Source of the DNA: Pseudomonadota bacterium
GTDB taxonomy: Bacteria; Pseudomonadota; Alphaproteobacteria; Rhizobiales; Xanthobacteraceae
Reading direction: 5' to 3'
Assembly: GCA_018971625.1 (NCBI GenBank)
Contig: JAGXAJ010000044.1
Span: forward strand, 1-36,292
DNA length: 36,292 nt
Under the pieces are notes generated by a model, which saw only the letters and a program-made list of their open reading frames with translations, was not told where the DNA came from and ran no database searches. A program made the position numbers and the translations under genes. This document shows positions 21,124-29,859 of the stretch, in pieces. The first letter of the stretch is position 1, and every line of letters starts with the position of its first letter.

Positions 21124-21945
21124 ATGTCCGATATCCTGACCAAGATCGAGGCTTACAAGCGAGATGAAATCGCCGCCGCCAGACGCGCGCATCCGCTTGC
21201 CAGCATGGAGGCGCTGGCGAAAGCAGCGCCGCCGCCGCGTGGTTTCGTGCGCGCGATCCGCGAAAAACTGGACCGCGGCGATTATGCGCTGATCGCCGAA
21301 GTGAAAAAGGCCTCGCCATCCAAGGGACTGATCCGCGCCGATTTCGATCCGCCTGCCTTGGCAAAAGCCTATGAGGCTGGAGGGGCTGCCTGTCTTTCGG
21401 TGCTGACGGATACACCGTCGTTTCAGGGCCATCTCGATTTCATGGTGACGGCGCGGGCGGCGACTGGCCTGCCGGTGCTGCGCAAGGATTTCATGTTCGA
21501 TACCTATCAGGTGGTCGAGGCGCGTGCCCATGGCGCGGACTGCATTCTGATCATCATGGCGGCGCTCGACGACGGCGCAGCATGTGACATCGAGGACGCG
21601 GCGCTGGCGCATGGCATGGATGTGCTGATCGAGATCCATGAGCACAGCGAACTCGACCGCGCCCTGAAACTGCGTTCGCCGATGATCGGCGTCAACAATC
21701 GCAATTTGCGCACCTTCGAAACCACGCTCGCCATCAGCGAGGCGCTGGCGCCGCTGATTCCGGCAGATCGCCTGATGGTCGGCGAAAGCGGCATCTTTGC
21801 GCCCGCCGATCTGGCGCGCCTTGCGCGGATCGGCATCTCGACCTTCCTGGTTGGCGAAAGCCTGATGCGGCAGGCCGACGTGACGGCCGCAACCCGTGCG
21901 CTGCTGGCGCGTGGCAAATCCGTAAGCACGGCGGGGACCCACTAG
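21124..21945 (+). CDS. trpC: Indole-3-glycerol phosphate synthase
   Basis: This 273-residue TIM-barrel enzyme closes the indole ring in tryptophan synthesis. Motifs are [49 protein letters not shown] and [13 protein letters not shown]. It is not fused to TrpF, unlike the E. coli enzyme. Its stop lies only three bases before the moaC start, so moaC is almost certainly cotranscribed and probably translationally coupled. Confidence 0.98.
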   Translation: MSDILTKIEAYKRDEIAAARRAHPLASMEALAKAAPPPRGFVRAIREKLDRGDYALIAEVKKASPSKGLIRADFDPPALAKAYEAGGAACLSVLTDTPSFQGHLDFMVTARAATGLPVLRKDFMFDTYQVVEARAHGADCILIIMAALDDGAACDIEDAALAHGMDVLIEIHEHSELDRALKLRSPMIGVNNRNLRTFETTLAISEALAPLIPADRLMVGESGIFAPADLARLARIGISTFLVGESLMRQADVTAATRALLARGKSVSTAGTH

Positions 21946-21948
21946 ATC

Positions 21949-22455
21949 ATGGCGCAAAAATCCTCAAAAGCCAAAACCGCAGAGAGCGCCCTCACCCATA
22001 TCGACGCCAGGGGTGAAGCGCGAATGGTCGACGTGTCGGGCAAGCCCGCCACCGAGCGCACCGCGGTCGCCGAAGGCCGCGTTATCATGAGCAAGGCGAC
22101 GCTTGAACTGATCGTTTCCGGCAATGCTAAAAAGGGAGACGTGCTTGGCACCGCGCGGATCGCCGGCATTATGGCGGCAAAGCGCACCTCGGATCTGATA
22201 CCGCTGTGTCACCCCCTCGCTTTATCGAAAGTCACCCTGGATATTACGCCCGACAGGAAGCTGCCGGGCTGCATCGTGCGCTCGACCGTCAGTGTCACCG
22301 GCCCGACCGGCGTCGAGATGGAAGCGCTAACGGCGGTGTCGGTCGCATGCCTGACGATCTACGACATGGTCAAGGCAGTGGAGCGCGGCATCCGTATCGA
22401 AGCCATCCATCTTGTTGAAAAAAAGGGCGGCAAGTCCGGCCATTATCGCGCCTGA
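21949..22455 (+). CDS. moaC: Cyclic pyranopterin monophosphate synthase
   Basis: This 168-residue protein completes cyclic pyranopterin monophosphate (precursor Z) formation in molybdenum-cofactor synthesis. Family motifs are [33 protein letters not shown] and [17 protein letters not shown], including the substrate-contacting [13 protein letters not shown] loop. The first 15 residues are a variable Lys/Ser/Ala-rich leader. It follows trpC by three bases; moeA, of the same pathway, lies 7.4 kb further on. Confidence 0.98.
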   Translation: MAQKSSKAKTAESALTHIDARGEARMVDVSGKPATERTAVAEGRVIMSKATLELIVSGNAKKGDVLGTARIAGIMAAKRTSDLIPLCHPLALSKVTLDITPDRKLPGCIVRSTVSVTGPTGVEMEALTAVSVACLTIYDMVKAVERGIRIEAIHLVEKKGGKSGHYRA

Positions 22456-22701
22456 CACGATCGCGCGTGCTGACGCCTGTCGCGGACGGCGTCCGGTCCG
22501 GCGGCTCTCGGGGTTCGCCTTTGATACCCCTAGCAGTTTTTTCTGCATCCTAATGAAGCTTGCAGTCACCATCGCTCCGATTAACCACCCATTAACTCAA
22601 ATTCCTAACGGCACTTCCATCTCGCACCGGTAACCCCGTCCGCGCTGGAGGTGAGGAAAATTGCTTCCGGCGAAAGCGCTTGCCAGCAATCACGATCCAT
22701 A

Positions 22702-25374
22702 ATGGCCATGGGAAACGCCACCTCCAACATCAAGGCTTCGGTTCGCGGCAATCCGGTCCGCTGGCTCATTCTCGGCGGCGCGCTGCTGGTCGCCAGCATT
22801 GTGGTCGGCACCGCCACGATAGCCGAGGTGTTCCGCGAACGCGCGCTGCAAAGCGCCGAACGTGAGCTGGAAAATACCGTGCTGCTGCTGGCTCGGCATT
22901 TCGATCAACAGCTGGAAGATTTCGTCATTGTCCAGAGAGAAATCGCGACGCGGGCTCAGCTTGCCCAACTGACGTCGCCCGATGCTTTCAGGTCGCTGAT
23001 GTCGACCGATGACATGCACCGGATCCTGCGGGCCAAGAGCGGCGGACATCCCGACGTTGCCGGCGTCAATATCTTCGATGCGGACGGCAGGCTGATCAAT
23101 TCGTCCCAACACTGGCCGCTGCCGAACGTCAACATCACCGATCGGGACTACTTCGCAACCTTCAAATCGGGAAAAGCGGCCACGCCGGTCCTGATCCAAC
23201 TGGTGCGTGGCCGTTTCACGGGCGGCTGGGCAACCGTGATCGCGCACCGAGTGAGCGGTCCGTCGGGCGAATTCCTCGGCGTGGTCACGCGCGCGATTAC
23301 GCCTGCGAGCTTCGAGAAATTCTTTGCTTCCCTGGCGCTCGGAGACGACGCCGCGATTTCGATGTATCATCGCGACGGAACATTGCTGGCGCGGTATCCG
23401 CATGTCGAGGCGATGATCGGGCTGAACTTTGAATCCAGCGCCATTCACCGCCGAATTCTGGCGAAGTCCGATCACGGCACGACGCGATTGACCAGCCCGA
23501 TTGACGGTCAGGATCGGCTGGCCGCCGCGCGCATGTTGAGCGAATTTCCGATTTCAATCATTGCGACGACGACGGTGTCGGCGGCGCTGACCGACTGGCG
23601 CGAGCAAACCAGATTCCTGACGGCGGTTGCTGCACTTTCCGTGCTTCTGATCGCCGGCCTGCTATTCCTGGTAGTGCGGAAACTATCGCAGCAGCATCGA
23701 CTGGAAAAGGAACGCCTCGACACCGCCGTGAACAACATTCCGCAGGGCCTCGTCGTCTACGACAATACGGCTCATGTGACGGTTTGCAACGAGCGCTATA
23801 TCGAAATGTTCGGGCTATCGGCGGAAGTGGTCAAGCCGGGCTGCACCATGCGGGATCTGATCTACCATCGCAAGGAAACGGGATCGTTCGTCGGTAATGT
23901 GGAAGAATTTTGCGCCGCGACCATCAACGACCTGGCGCTCGGGAAGGCCACGCGACAGATCACGGAAACCCCGGGCGGCCGGGTTATCCTGATCATCAAC
24001 CAGCCGCTCGCAGCCGGCGGATGGGTCGCCACAACCGAGGACATTACCGAGCAGAAACATGCCGAGGAGCGCATCACGCATCTGGCGCATTACGATCCGC
24101 TGACCGATCTGCCCAACCGCGTGCTGTTCCATGAACGGCTGAAACATGAACTGGCGCGGCTAGCGCCGGGCGAACAGTTGGCGGTGCTCTATATCGACAT
24201 TGACGAATTCAAGAATGTCAACGACACGCTCGGCCATCTGATTGGCGACGAATTGCTGAAATCGGTGGCGGCAAGCCTGAGCCGCTGCATCGAGGGAGAT
24301 GACTTCGTGGCGCGCCTCGGCGGCGATGAATTTGCCGTGGTGCAAACCGCCGTCAAGACAGACGCGGAAGTCGTCGACCTCCTTACCCGGATTTTCGACG
24401 AAATCCGCACGTCCTACGAATGCCTGGGCCATCAGGTCACTACCGACGCCAGCATCGGCGTAGCGCTAGCCCCTCAGCACGGCGCCGATCTGCACCAAAT
24501 CCTGAAAAACGCCGACATGGCAATGTATGCCGCCAAATCGGCCGGGCGCCGAACCTATCGCTTCTTCGAACCAGAGATGGATGCGCAGGCCATGGCGCGC
24601 CGCCTGCTGGAGTTGGATCTGCGCCAGGCGTTATCGGATGGCGCGCTGGAAGTTTACTACCAACCCTGCCTCGGCCTGCAGGACAATAAGATCACGGGCT
24701 GCGAAGCGCTGTTGCGCTGGCGGCACCCGGTACGCGGCATGGTCTCGCCGGCCGAATTCATCCCGATCGCGGAAGAGACGGGGCTGATCAACCAGATCGG
24801 CGAATGGGTGCTGACGACCGCCTGCGCGGCGGCGGCGACATGGCCGCAGGACATTCGTTTGGCGGTCAACGTTTCACCGGTGCAGTTCAAGAGCGGCACG
24901 CTGGCACTGAAGGTCATCGGCGCGCTGGCCGCATCGGGCCTCGCGGCAAGCCGGCTGGAACTGGAGATTACCGAGGCGGTGCTCATCCGCGATGATGAAA
25001 CTGCACTCGCCATTCTGCACCAGTTGCGCGCCATCGGCGTGCGGATCGCGCTCGACGATTTTGGCACCGGCTATTCCTCGCTGAGCTATCTGCAGCGTTT
25101 TCCGTTCGACAAGATCAAGATTGATCGTTGTTTCGTCAACGATATCGAGGACTCCGATGGCTCCTCCTGCATCGTGCAGGCGGTGGTCACCATCGCGACC
25201 GCGCGACAAATGACAACAACGGCGGAAGGCGTCGAGACCAAGCAGCAGCAGCAACTTTTGCGCATGCTCGGCTGTTCGGAAATGCAGGGTTATCTGTTCA
25301 GCCCGGCCAAGCCCGCCGCCGAGATCGAGCGGCTGTTTTTCGCGCACACAAAGAAATCGGCTGCGGTTGCCTGA
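22702..25374 (+). CDS. Membrane GGDEF/EAL cyclic-di-GMP signalling protein with periplasmic sensor and PAS domain
   Basis: This protein of about 890 residues contains, in order: a membrane segment (about 21-43), a periplasmic Cache-like sensor region (about 44-300, with DADGRLINSS and DRDYFATFKSG), a second membrane segment (about 304-326), a PAS domain (about 338-450), a GGDEF diguanylate cyclase domain (intact RLGGDEF, 538-544) and an EAL phosphodiesterase domain (EALLRW 668-673, NVSPVQF, DDFGTGYSSLSYL and AEGVET all present). The RxxD inhibitory site, expected five residues before GGDEF, reads EGDD, so feedback inhibition through that site is unlikely. Both catalytic motifs look functional and the net activity cannot be predicted. 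The start is uncertain: a GTG at 22651 in frame would add 17 residues. Confidence 0.93.
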   Translation: MAMGNATSNIKASVRGNPVRWLILGGALLVASIVVGTATIAEVFRERALQSAERELENTVLLLARHFDQQLEDFVIVQREIATRAQLAQLTSPDAFRSLMSTDDMHRILRAKSGGHPDVAGVNIFDADGRLINSSQHWPLPNVNITDRDYFATFKSGKAATPVLIQLVRGRFTGGWATVIAHRVSGPSGEFLGVVTRAITPASFEKFFASLALGDDAAISMYHRDGTLLARYPHVEAMIGLNFESSAIHRRILAKSDHGTTRLTSPIDGQDRLAAARMLSEFPISIIATTTVSAALTDWREQTRFLTAVAALSVLLIAGLLFLVVRKLSQQHRLEKERLDTAVNNIPQGLVVYDNTAHVTVCNERYIEMFGLSAEVVKPGCTMRDLIYHRKETGSFVGNVEEFCAATINDLALGKATRQITETPGGRVILIINQPLAAGGWVATTEDITEQKHAEERITHLAHYDPLTDLPNRVLFHERLKHELARLAPGEQLAVLYIDIDEFKNVNDTLGHLIGDELLKSVAASLSRCIEGDDFVARLGGDEFAVVQTAVKTDAEVVDLLTRIFDEIRTSYECLGHQVTTDASIGVALAPQHGADLHQILKNADMAMYAAKSAGRRTYRFFEPEMDAQAMARRLLELDLRQALSDGALEVYYQPCLGLQDNKITGCEALLRWRHPVRGMVSPAEFIPIAEETGLINQIGEWVLTTACAAAATWPQDIRLAVNVSPVQFKSGTLALKVIGALAASGLAASRLELEITEAVLIRDDETALAILHQLRAIGVRIALDDFGTGYSSLSYLQRFPFDKIKIDRCFVNDIEDSDGSSCIVQAVVTIATARQMTTTAEGVETKQQQQLLRMLGCSEMQGYLFSPAKPAAEIERLFFAHTKKSAAVA

Positions 25375-25410
25375 TCCGGACGGAAATGGGACGGCCCGGC
25401 AGCCTCTTTT

Positions 25411-25503
25411 CCGCTCCGATGGAATCGGAACGGGGTTCTGGATTCCTGTTTTGGCGCATTTTCTTTACCCGAACCGGGTATCCACTTCGCTCGAAAACGC
25501 TCT
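25411..25503. repeat. Short dispersed intergenic repeat of Bradyrhizobium/Rhodopseudomonas type
   Basis: The segment contains a small palindrome CCGAT-GGA-ATCGG (25416-25428) and continues through an ACCCGAACCGGGT-type palindrome (about 25467-25479) into TCCACTTCGCTCGAAAACGC. I recognise this string as a very frequent intergenic repeat in this bacterial group. It lies between the convergent GGDEF/EAL and S41 genes. No coding frame of interest is present. Exact ends are uncertain. Confidence 0.6.
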
Positions 25504-25571
25504 GGCGAAGCGGGATTCGGTTCCGCTTCAAAACAAAACCGCAACCCGTCCTCATTCGATCAGAACCGACA

Positions 25572-25601
25572 AAGGCTCAAGCGCCGCTCCGCTTGAGCCT
25601 T
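25572..25601. terminator. Bidirectional terminator hairpin between two convergent genes
   Basis: A perfect 12-base stem (AAGGCTCAAGCG at 25572-25583, CGCTTGAGCCTT at 25590-25601) encloses the loop CCGCTC. It sits about 200 bases after the GGDEF/EAL stop and 18 bases after the S41 gene's stop. T-rich bases follow on both strands (CGGTTATTT on the plus strand; TTTG, counting the stem end, on the minus strand), although neither tract is long. Confidence 0.8.
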
Positions 25602-25618
25602 CGGTTATTTCTGCCGGC

Positions 25619-26953
25619 CTAATTCGGCACCGTGGTTTTGGGCGACGCCAGAACGTCGGCCTTGACGGTAACGCCGTGTAGCAGGTCTAACGCGGCCGCC
25701 AGCGCCTTGTCGTTCTTCTCGTCCGGCGGCACATAGGCTTGCGAGCCGGTATGCTCTGCGCCTTCGGCGGAGAGATGGCCACGCATCGAGGCTTCGCCCT
25801 TGGTGTCGGAACGGCCCTTGAGCTCGTCGGGCACGTCCTGGAGGATCTCGATGTCGGGCGAGACGCCCTGCGCCTGGATGGAATGGCCCGATGGCGTGAA
25901 ATAGCGCGCCGTCGTCAGCGCCAGCGCGCCGTTGCCGGCGCCGAGCGGGATAATGGTCTGCACCGATCCTTTACCGAACGAACGGGTGCCGATCAGGGTC
26001 GCGCGCTTGTGATCATGCAACGCGCCCGCGACGATTTCGGAAGCCGACGCCGATCCGCCGTTAATCAGGACCACCAGCGGCTTGCCCTTGGTCATGTCGC
26101 CGCCCTTGGCGGTGTAGCGCTGGGTTTCCTCGGGCGTACGGCCGCGCGTCGAAACCACCTCGCCGCGCGCCAGAAACGTGCTTACCACCGAGACCGCCTG
26201 GTCGAGCAGGCCGCCCGGATTGTTGCGCAGATCGAGGACGTAGCCCGCCAGCTTATCTTGCGGGATCTGCTTGACGACATCGTTGATCGCCTTGTGCAGT
26301 CCCTCGGTGGTTTGTTCGTTGAACGAACTGATCCTGATATAGCCGATATCCCCGCTTTCGGTATGGAAGCTGACCGGCTTCACCTGAATAATTTCGCGTT
26401 CGATCGACACGTCGATCGGCTTGTCCGTGCCCTTGCGTTCGATCTTCAGCTTGGTGCTGGTGTGAACCGGGCCCTTCATCTTGTTGACGGCCTGCTCCAG
26501 CGTCAGTCCCTGAACCGCGTCGCCGTCGATGTAGGTAATGAGGTCACCCGACATGATGCCCGCCCTTTGCGCCGGCGTGCCGTCCATCGGCGACACCACC
26601 TTGACAAGCCCGTCCTCCATCGTGACCTCGATGCCGAGACCGCCGAATTCGCCGTGCGTCGTGTCCTGCATGTCGTGCCAGGCCGCCTCGTTCATGTAGC
26701 GCGAATGCGGGTCGAGCGATGATACCATGCCATTGATGGCGCCCTCGATCAGCTTGGCGTCGTCGGGTTTCTCGACATAGTCGGTCCTGACTCGCTCGAA
26801 CACGGTGCCGAGCAAATTCAGCTGCGCGTAGGTGTCGGAACTGGTGGCAGCCTTGGCTGCCGCGACCCAGAACTCGGGCTTGGGACCGGCGACGAGAAGG
26901 GTCAGGCAGGTGCCTGCTAACGCACCGAGTACAAAGTGGGAATTCTTGCGCAT
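25619..26953 (-). CDS. S41 family C-terminal processing peptidase (CtpA-like)
   Basis: This 444-residue exported serine protease has a signal-type N terminus (about residues 1-36, hydrophobic FVLGALAGTCLTLLVAG), a PDZ domain (about 98-175, with GLGIEVTMEDGLVKVVSPMDGTPA within it), and the S41 catalytic domain with the Ser/Lys dyad Ser303 (GGSASASE) and Lys328 (GTRSFGKGS), spaced as in CtpA. Such enzymes trim or degrade periplasmic proteins; the target here is unknown. The acidic C-terminal tail (around PDELKGRSDTKGEAS) is variable in the family. It stands alone, convergent with the GGDEF/EAL gene, and has tandem repeats in its upstream region. Confidence 0.95.
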   Translation of the reverse strand: MRKNSHFVLGALAGTCLTLLVAGPKPEFWVAAAKAATSSDTYAQLNLLGTVFERVRTDYVEKPDDAKLIEGAINGMVSSLDPHSRYMNEAAWHDMQDTTHGEFGGLGIEVTMEDGLVKVVSPMDGTPAQRAGIMSGDLITYIDGDAVQGLTLEQAVNKMKGPVHTSTKLKIERKGTDKPIDVSIEREIIQVKPVSFHTESGDIGYIRISSFNEQTTEGLHKAINDVVKQIPQDKLAGYVLDLRNNPGGLLDQAVSVVSTFLARGEVVSTRGRTPEETQRYTAKGGDMTKGKPLVVLINGGSASASEIVAGALHDHKRATLIGTRSFGKGSVQTIIPLGAGNGALALTTARYFTPSGHSIQAQGVSPDIEILQDVPDELKGRSDTKGEASMRGHLSAEGAEHTGSQAYVPPDEKNDKALAAALDLLHGVTVKADVLASPKTTVPN

Positions 26954-27335
26954 TGTTTGCGGAACCTTCTCGCTGTCAGTTTGTCGTACGCCGTCGATTT
27001 CGGGACGCCCCGGCGGATGCCTTGGAAGCAGATATCTTGGAAGCAGATACCTTGGAAGGTATAGACCGCGCAGATCGGAATCCCAATCTCACATAGGGCC
27101 GACCGGAAGCGTCACAATAACTTTCTGGTGTCATTGAGGCAGTTTCGCCACCTTACCGGCGATTTTTCGGCCAATACACCAAGGTACACGCGCCACGCCA
27201 TCGCAGCCAGCCAGAAATTCACTTCATGTCTGATTTGTAATTGGCGGGAATGCGGTGAGTGTAAAACCATGTCATCCTCCGCCCCGCAAATCCCGCATCT
27301 TCGCAATCCTCACGCGGTTTACGGACGGCAAATGC
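26954..27335. other. 382-base gene-free region upstream of the S41 gene
   Basis: No coding sequence is supported. It holds the promoter side of the S41 gene, a run of imperfect 15-base direct repeats at 27020-27058 (listed separately), and the downstream end of the PEBP gene. The part around 27110-27330 is comparatively AT-rich and shows no gene-like frame on either strand. Confidence 0.4.
27020..27060. repeat. Tandem 15-base direct repeats ending in a palindrome, upstream of the S41 gene
   Basis: Two nearly identical copies of CTTGGAAGCAGATAY occupy 27020-27034 and 27035-27049, followed by a partial third copy CTTGGAAG from 27050. The junction forms TACCTT-GG-AAGGTA (27047-27060), a 6-base-arm palindrome. 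They lie 67-107 bases upstream of the S41 start, suitable for a regulator-binding array, but no binding protein is known to me. Confidence 0.6.
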
Positions 27336-27902
27336 TTAGCGGCCGTAGAGACCGGTCAGGGTCGCTTTCGCCAAGGTATGGAAATGCAGATCAGAGCCGA
27401 CCAGTGCTGCCGAGGCGGCATCGTTCCTGGCGTCCGGCAACTTGTCGACATCGACGGCGAAGACCGTGATCTGATAGTGATGCGGCTTGTCGCCGGCCGG
27501 CGGACAGGGACCGCTATAGCCATCGGACCCGAAATCCGTCCGGCTCTGAATCGCTCCCTTGGGCATCAGCTTCTTCTTCACATTACCGGCGTCCTTCGGC
27601 AGGGACGTGGTGCCGGGTGGAATGTTGAACACCACCCAGTGCCACCAGCCGCTGCCGGTCGGCGCGTCCGGATCGTAGATGCCGATGGCCAGGCTCTTGG
27701 CGCCGCTCGGTATCCCGCTCCAGCTCAGTTCGGGCGAAATGTTGGCGCCGGTGCAGCCAAAGCCGTTGAAGACCTGCTCGTTGGCGATTGTGCCGCCTTC
27801 CTTGATGTCGGGGCTGGTCAAGGTCATGCTTTGCGCTTGCGCCATGCCCGCACCGAGCACACTCAGGCCGAGCACTGCGATCCAAACCGTCGCTTTTGTC
27901 AC
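27336..27902 (-). CDS. Periplasmic YbhB/YbcL-family (PEBP/Raf-kinase-inhibitor-like) protein
   Basis: This 188-residue protein has a signal peptide (about residues 1-24, hydrophobic WIAVLGLSVLGAGMAQA) and a full PEBP fold with both ligand-pocket regions: DPDAPTGSGWWHWVVFNIP and GPCPPAGDKPHHYQITVFA. Bacterial members are uncharacterised anion or ligand binders, so no substrate is claimed. I chose the GTG at 27902 because it begins the signal peptide and GAAGGA lies seven bases before it; the frame is open further upstream but gives unlike-family sequence. It is divergent from the broken oxidase gene. Confidence 0.9.
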   Translation of the reverse strand: MTKATVWIAVLGLSVLGAGMAQAQSMTLTSPDIKEGGTIANEQVFNGFGCTGANISPELSWSGIPSGAKSLAIGIYDPDAPTGSGWWHWVVFNIPPGTTSLPKDAGNVKKKLMPKGAIQSRTDFGSDGYSGPCPPAGDKPHHYQITVFAVDVDKLPDARNDAASAALVGSDLHFHTLAKATLTGLYGR

Positions 27903-28056
27903 GGCTATTCCTTCGCTCCCGATCCGGCACTTGCGCGCGTCCCGTTGCGGTAGCGCCATAGCAATTTTCGGGATGGCGCGGAAGCTCGGGAAGCGATAGG
28001 CGAAGGGCCAAGCAAGACCATTCCGGTAACAATCAGGTATTCCCGGGAAGGAACCC

Positions 28057-29195
28057 ATGAACGAAGCGACCCGCGTTCGAACCGGGTTAACCGAAGAACT
28101 CGGCGCCAGCTCCGAGGAATTCCAGAACCTGCACGAGTTCGTCCGCAAGGCGCGCGCCAACCTCGATCAGAATGCCTGGGACTACATCGTCGGCGCGGCC
28201 GAGACCGAAACCACCATGCGGCGCAACCGCATTGCGCTGGACGAAATCTCGTTCCGGCCGCGCGTGCTGCGCAACGTCGCCAGCATTGATGCGTCGGTCG
28301 AACAGTTCGGACGCAAGATGCGGCTGCCGATATTCATAGCGCCGGTCGGTGCGCTCGAGATTTTCGATCCGGAAGGCTCAGCGGCCAGCGTGACAAGGGC
28401 GGCCGGGGCGTTCGGCGCCGGCCACATGCTAAGCTCGGTGTCGGAGCCCGGCCTCGAGAAAGTCGCCGCGAGGCGGCTCCCGATGCGCTACGCATGTACC
28501 AGCTCTATGTCCGCGGCGACGACGCCTTTGTCGAGGACTGCGTCGGCCGCGCGGTCAAACATGGCTACAGCGCCTTCCGCCTCACCGTCGACACCGCGCA
28601 TTACAGCAGGCGCGAACGCGACATCGCCAAACGCTATGTGCGGGAAAGCCGCCTGCGCGCCACCGGCGGTGAGTTCCAGAAGGGACTGGAATGGCGCACG
28701 GTGAAACTGATCAAGGACAAGTTCAAGATTCCGCTCGTTCTCAAGGGCATTGCCACCGCAGAAGACGCCAGCCTTGCGGTCGAACACGGGGTCGACTGGA
28801 TCTACGTGTCGAACCATGGCGGCCGCCAGCTCGATCATGGCCGCGGCTCGATGCAGGTACTGCCGGAGGTCATCGATGCCGTGAAGGGCCGCGCCAAGAT
28901 CATGGTCGACGGCTCGATCTATCGTGGCACCGACGTTGTGAAGGCCATCATCCTGGGCGCCGATCTCGTCGGCATCGGCCGTCTGCAATGCTGGGCGCTC
29001 GCGGCCAAGCAAGAGACGGGCGTGTTGCGGATGCTGGAACTGCTCGAAGACGAAGTGATCCGCTGCCTCGGCCTGCTCGGCGTCAGGAATTTTGCCGAGC
29101 TCGACCAATCCTATGTGCACCCGGCAAGCCCAACCGACCTGCCGACCGTGTTTAGTGCATTCCCGCTGCTGGACATCGAACCCTATCGCTATTGA
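28057..29195 (+). pseudogene. FMN-dependent alpha-hydroxy-acid oxidase/dehydrogenase, interrupted by a frameshift
   Basis: Two adjacent frames together encode one protein of about 379 residues of the lactate/glycolate oxidase family. The first frame, from the ATG at 28057, gives a normal N-terminal half (residues 1 to about 137, including NAWDYIVGAAETETTMRRNR and LPIFIAPVGALEIFDPEGSA) up to LEKVA. Near 28463-28475 the frame is lost, and the family sequence continues in another frame as EAAPDALRMYQLYVRGDD. That frame contains the catalytic SNHGGRQLDHGRG segment and ends in a TGA at 29195. Restoring one base would rejoin them. As written, the product loses its active site. Sequencing error cannot be excluded, since only this single lesion is seen. 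Confidence 0.82.
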
Positions 29196-29839
29196 CGAAA
29201 CCGACCGTGACAGCGTTGTCCGCCCTTGCTCCCGGCGCCGCCGACGCGCTGCTGTTCGACCTCGGCCGCGTGGTCATCGATATTGACTTCGGCAAGGTGC
29301 TGGCGTGCTGGGCCCGGCATGCTGGCTGCACGCCTGCGGATCTGTCAAAGCCATTTTCGCAGAGCGGGACCTTCAGGCGCTACGAGACCGGACACGCCAG
29401 CGATGCCGAGTTCTTCGAGGCATTGCGCGCGACGCTCGGCATCGTGCTGTCGGACGAGCAGCTTCTCGAGGGCTGGAACACAATCTTCGCCGGCGAAAAG
29501 CCCGGCATCAATGCGCTGCTGGCGCGCGCCGCCAAGCGGCTGCCGCTATATGCCTTTTCCAATACCAACCCGCCCCATGTTGCGCATTTTTCCAAACCCT
29601 ACGCGGACGTGCTCAGCCACTTCCGCGAGATATTCCTGTCCTGCGCGATCGGGCTTCGCAAACCGGACCCAGCCGCCTATGATTACGTGATAAAGGCGAT
29701 CGGTGCACCTGCGGAGCGCATCGTGTTCTTCGACGATCTCCTCGAGAATATCGAGGGCGCGCGGAAGCGGGGCTTGACTGCCGTCCATGTCACATCGCCC
29801 AATGACGTGGCGGATGCGCTGACCGCGCTTGGACTTTAG
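29192..29839 (+). CDS. HAD-superfamily hydrolase of the YihX-like group
   Basis: This 215-residue cytoplasmic phosphatase has the four HAD motifs: FDLGRVVIDID (residues 22-32, nucleophilic Asp in the FDLG form seen in YihX), AFSNTN (motif II), the motif III Lys in GLRKPDPAAYDYV, and FFDDLLENIEGARKRG (motif IV). YihX acts on glucose 1-phosphate; the substrate here is not predictable. The TTG start overlaps the TGA of the preceding oxidase (TTGA), so the two genes were probably translationally coupled. No strong ribosome binding site is visible. Loss of the upstream gene by frameshift could alter its translation. Confidence 0.88.
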   Translation: MTKPTVTALSALAPGAADALLFDLGRVVIDIDFGKVLACWARHAGCTPADLSKPFSQSGTFRRYETGHASDAEFFEALRATLGIVLSDEQLLEGWNTIFAGEKPGINALLARAAKRLPLYAFSNTNPPHVAHFSKPYADVLSHFREIFLSCAIGLRKPDPAAYDYVIKAIGAPAERIVFFDDLLENIEGARKRGLTAVHVTSPNDVADALTALGL

Positions 29840-29859
29840 GGTAGTAGAGGAGCTTTGCC

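Noticed and set aside
20145..21957. Long minus-strand open frames opposite trpD and trpC
   Set aside because: Shadow composition opposite two genes with complete catalytic motifs.
25739..26722. 327-codon open frame on the plus strand opposite the S41 gene
   Set aside because: Arg/His/Leu-rich shadow composition; the S41 frame beneath it has every catalytic motif.
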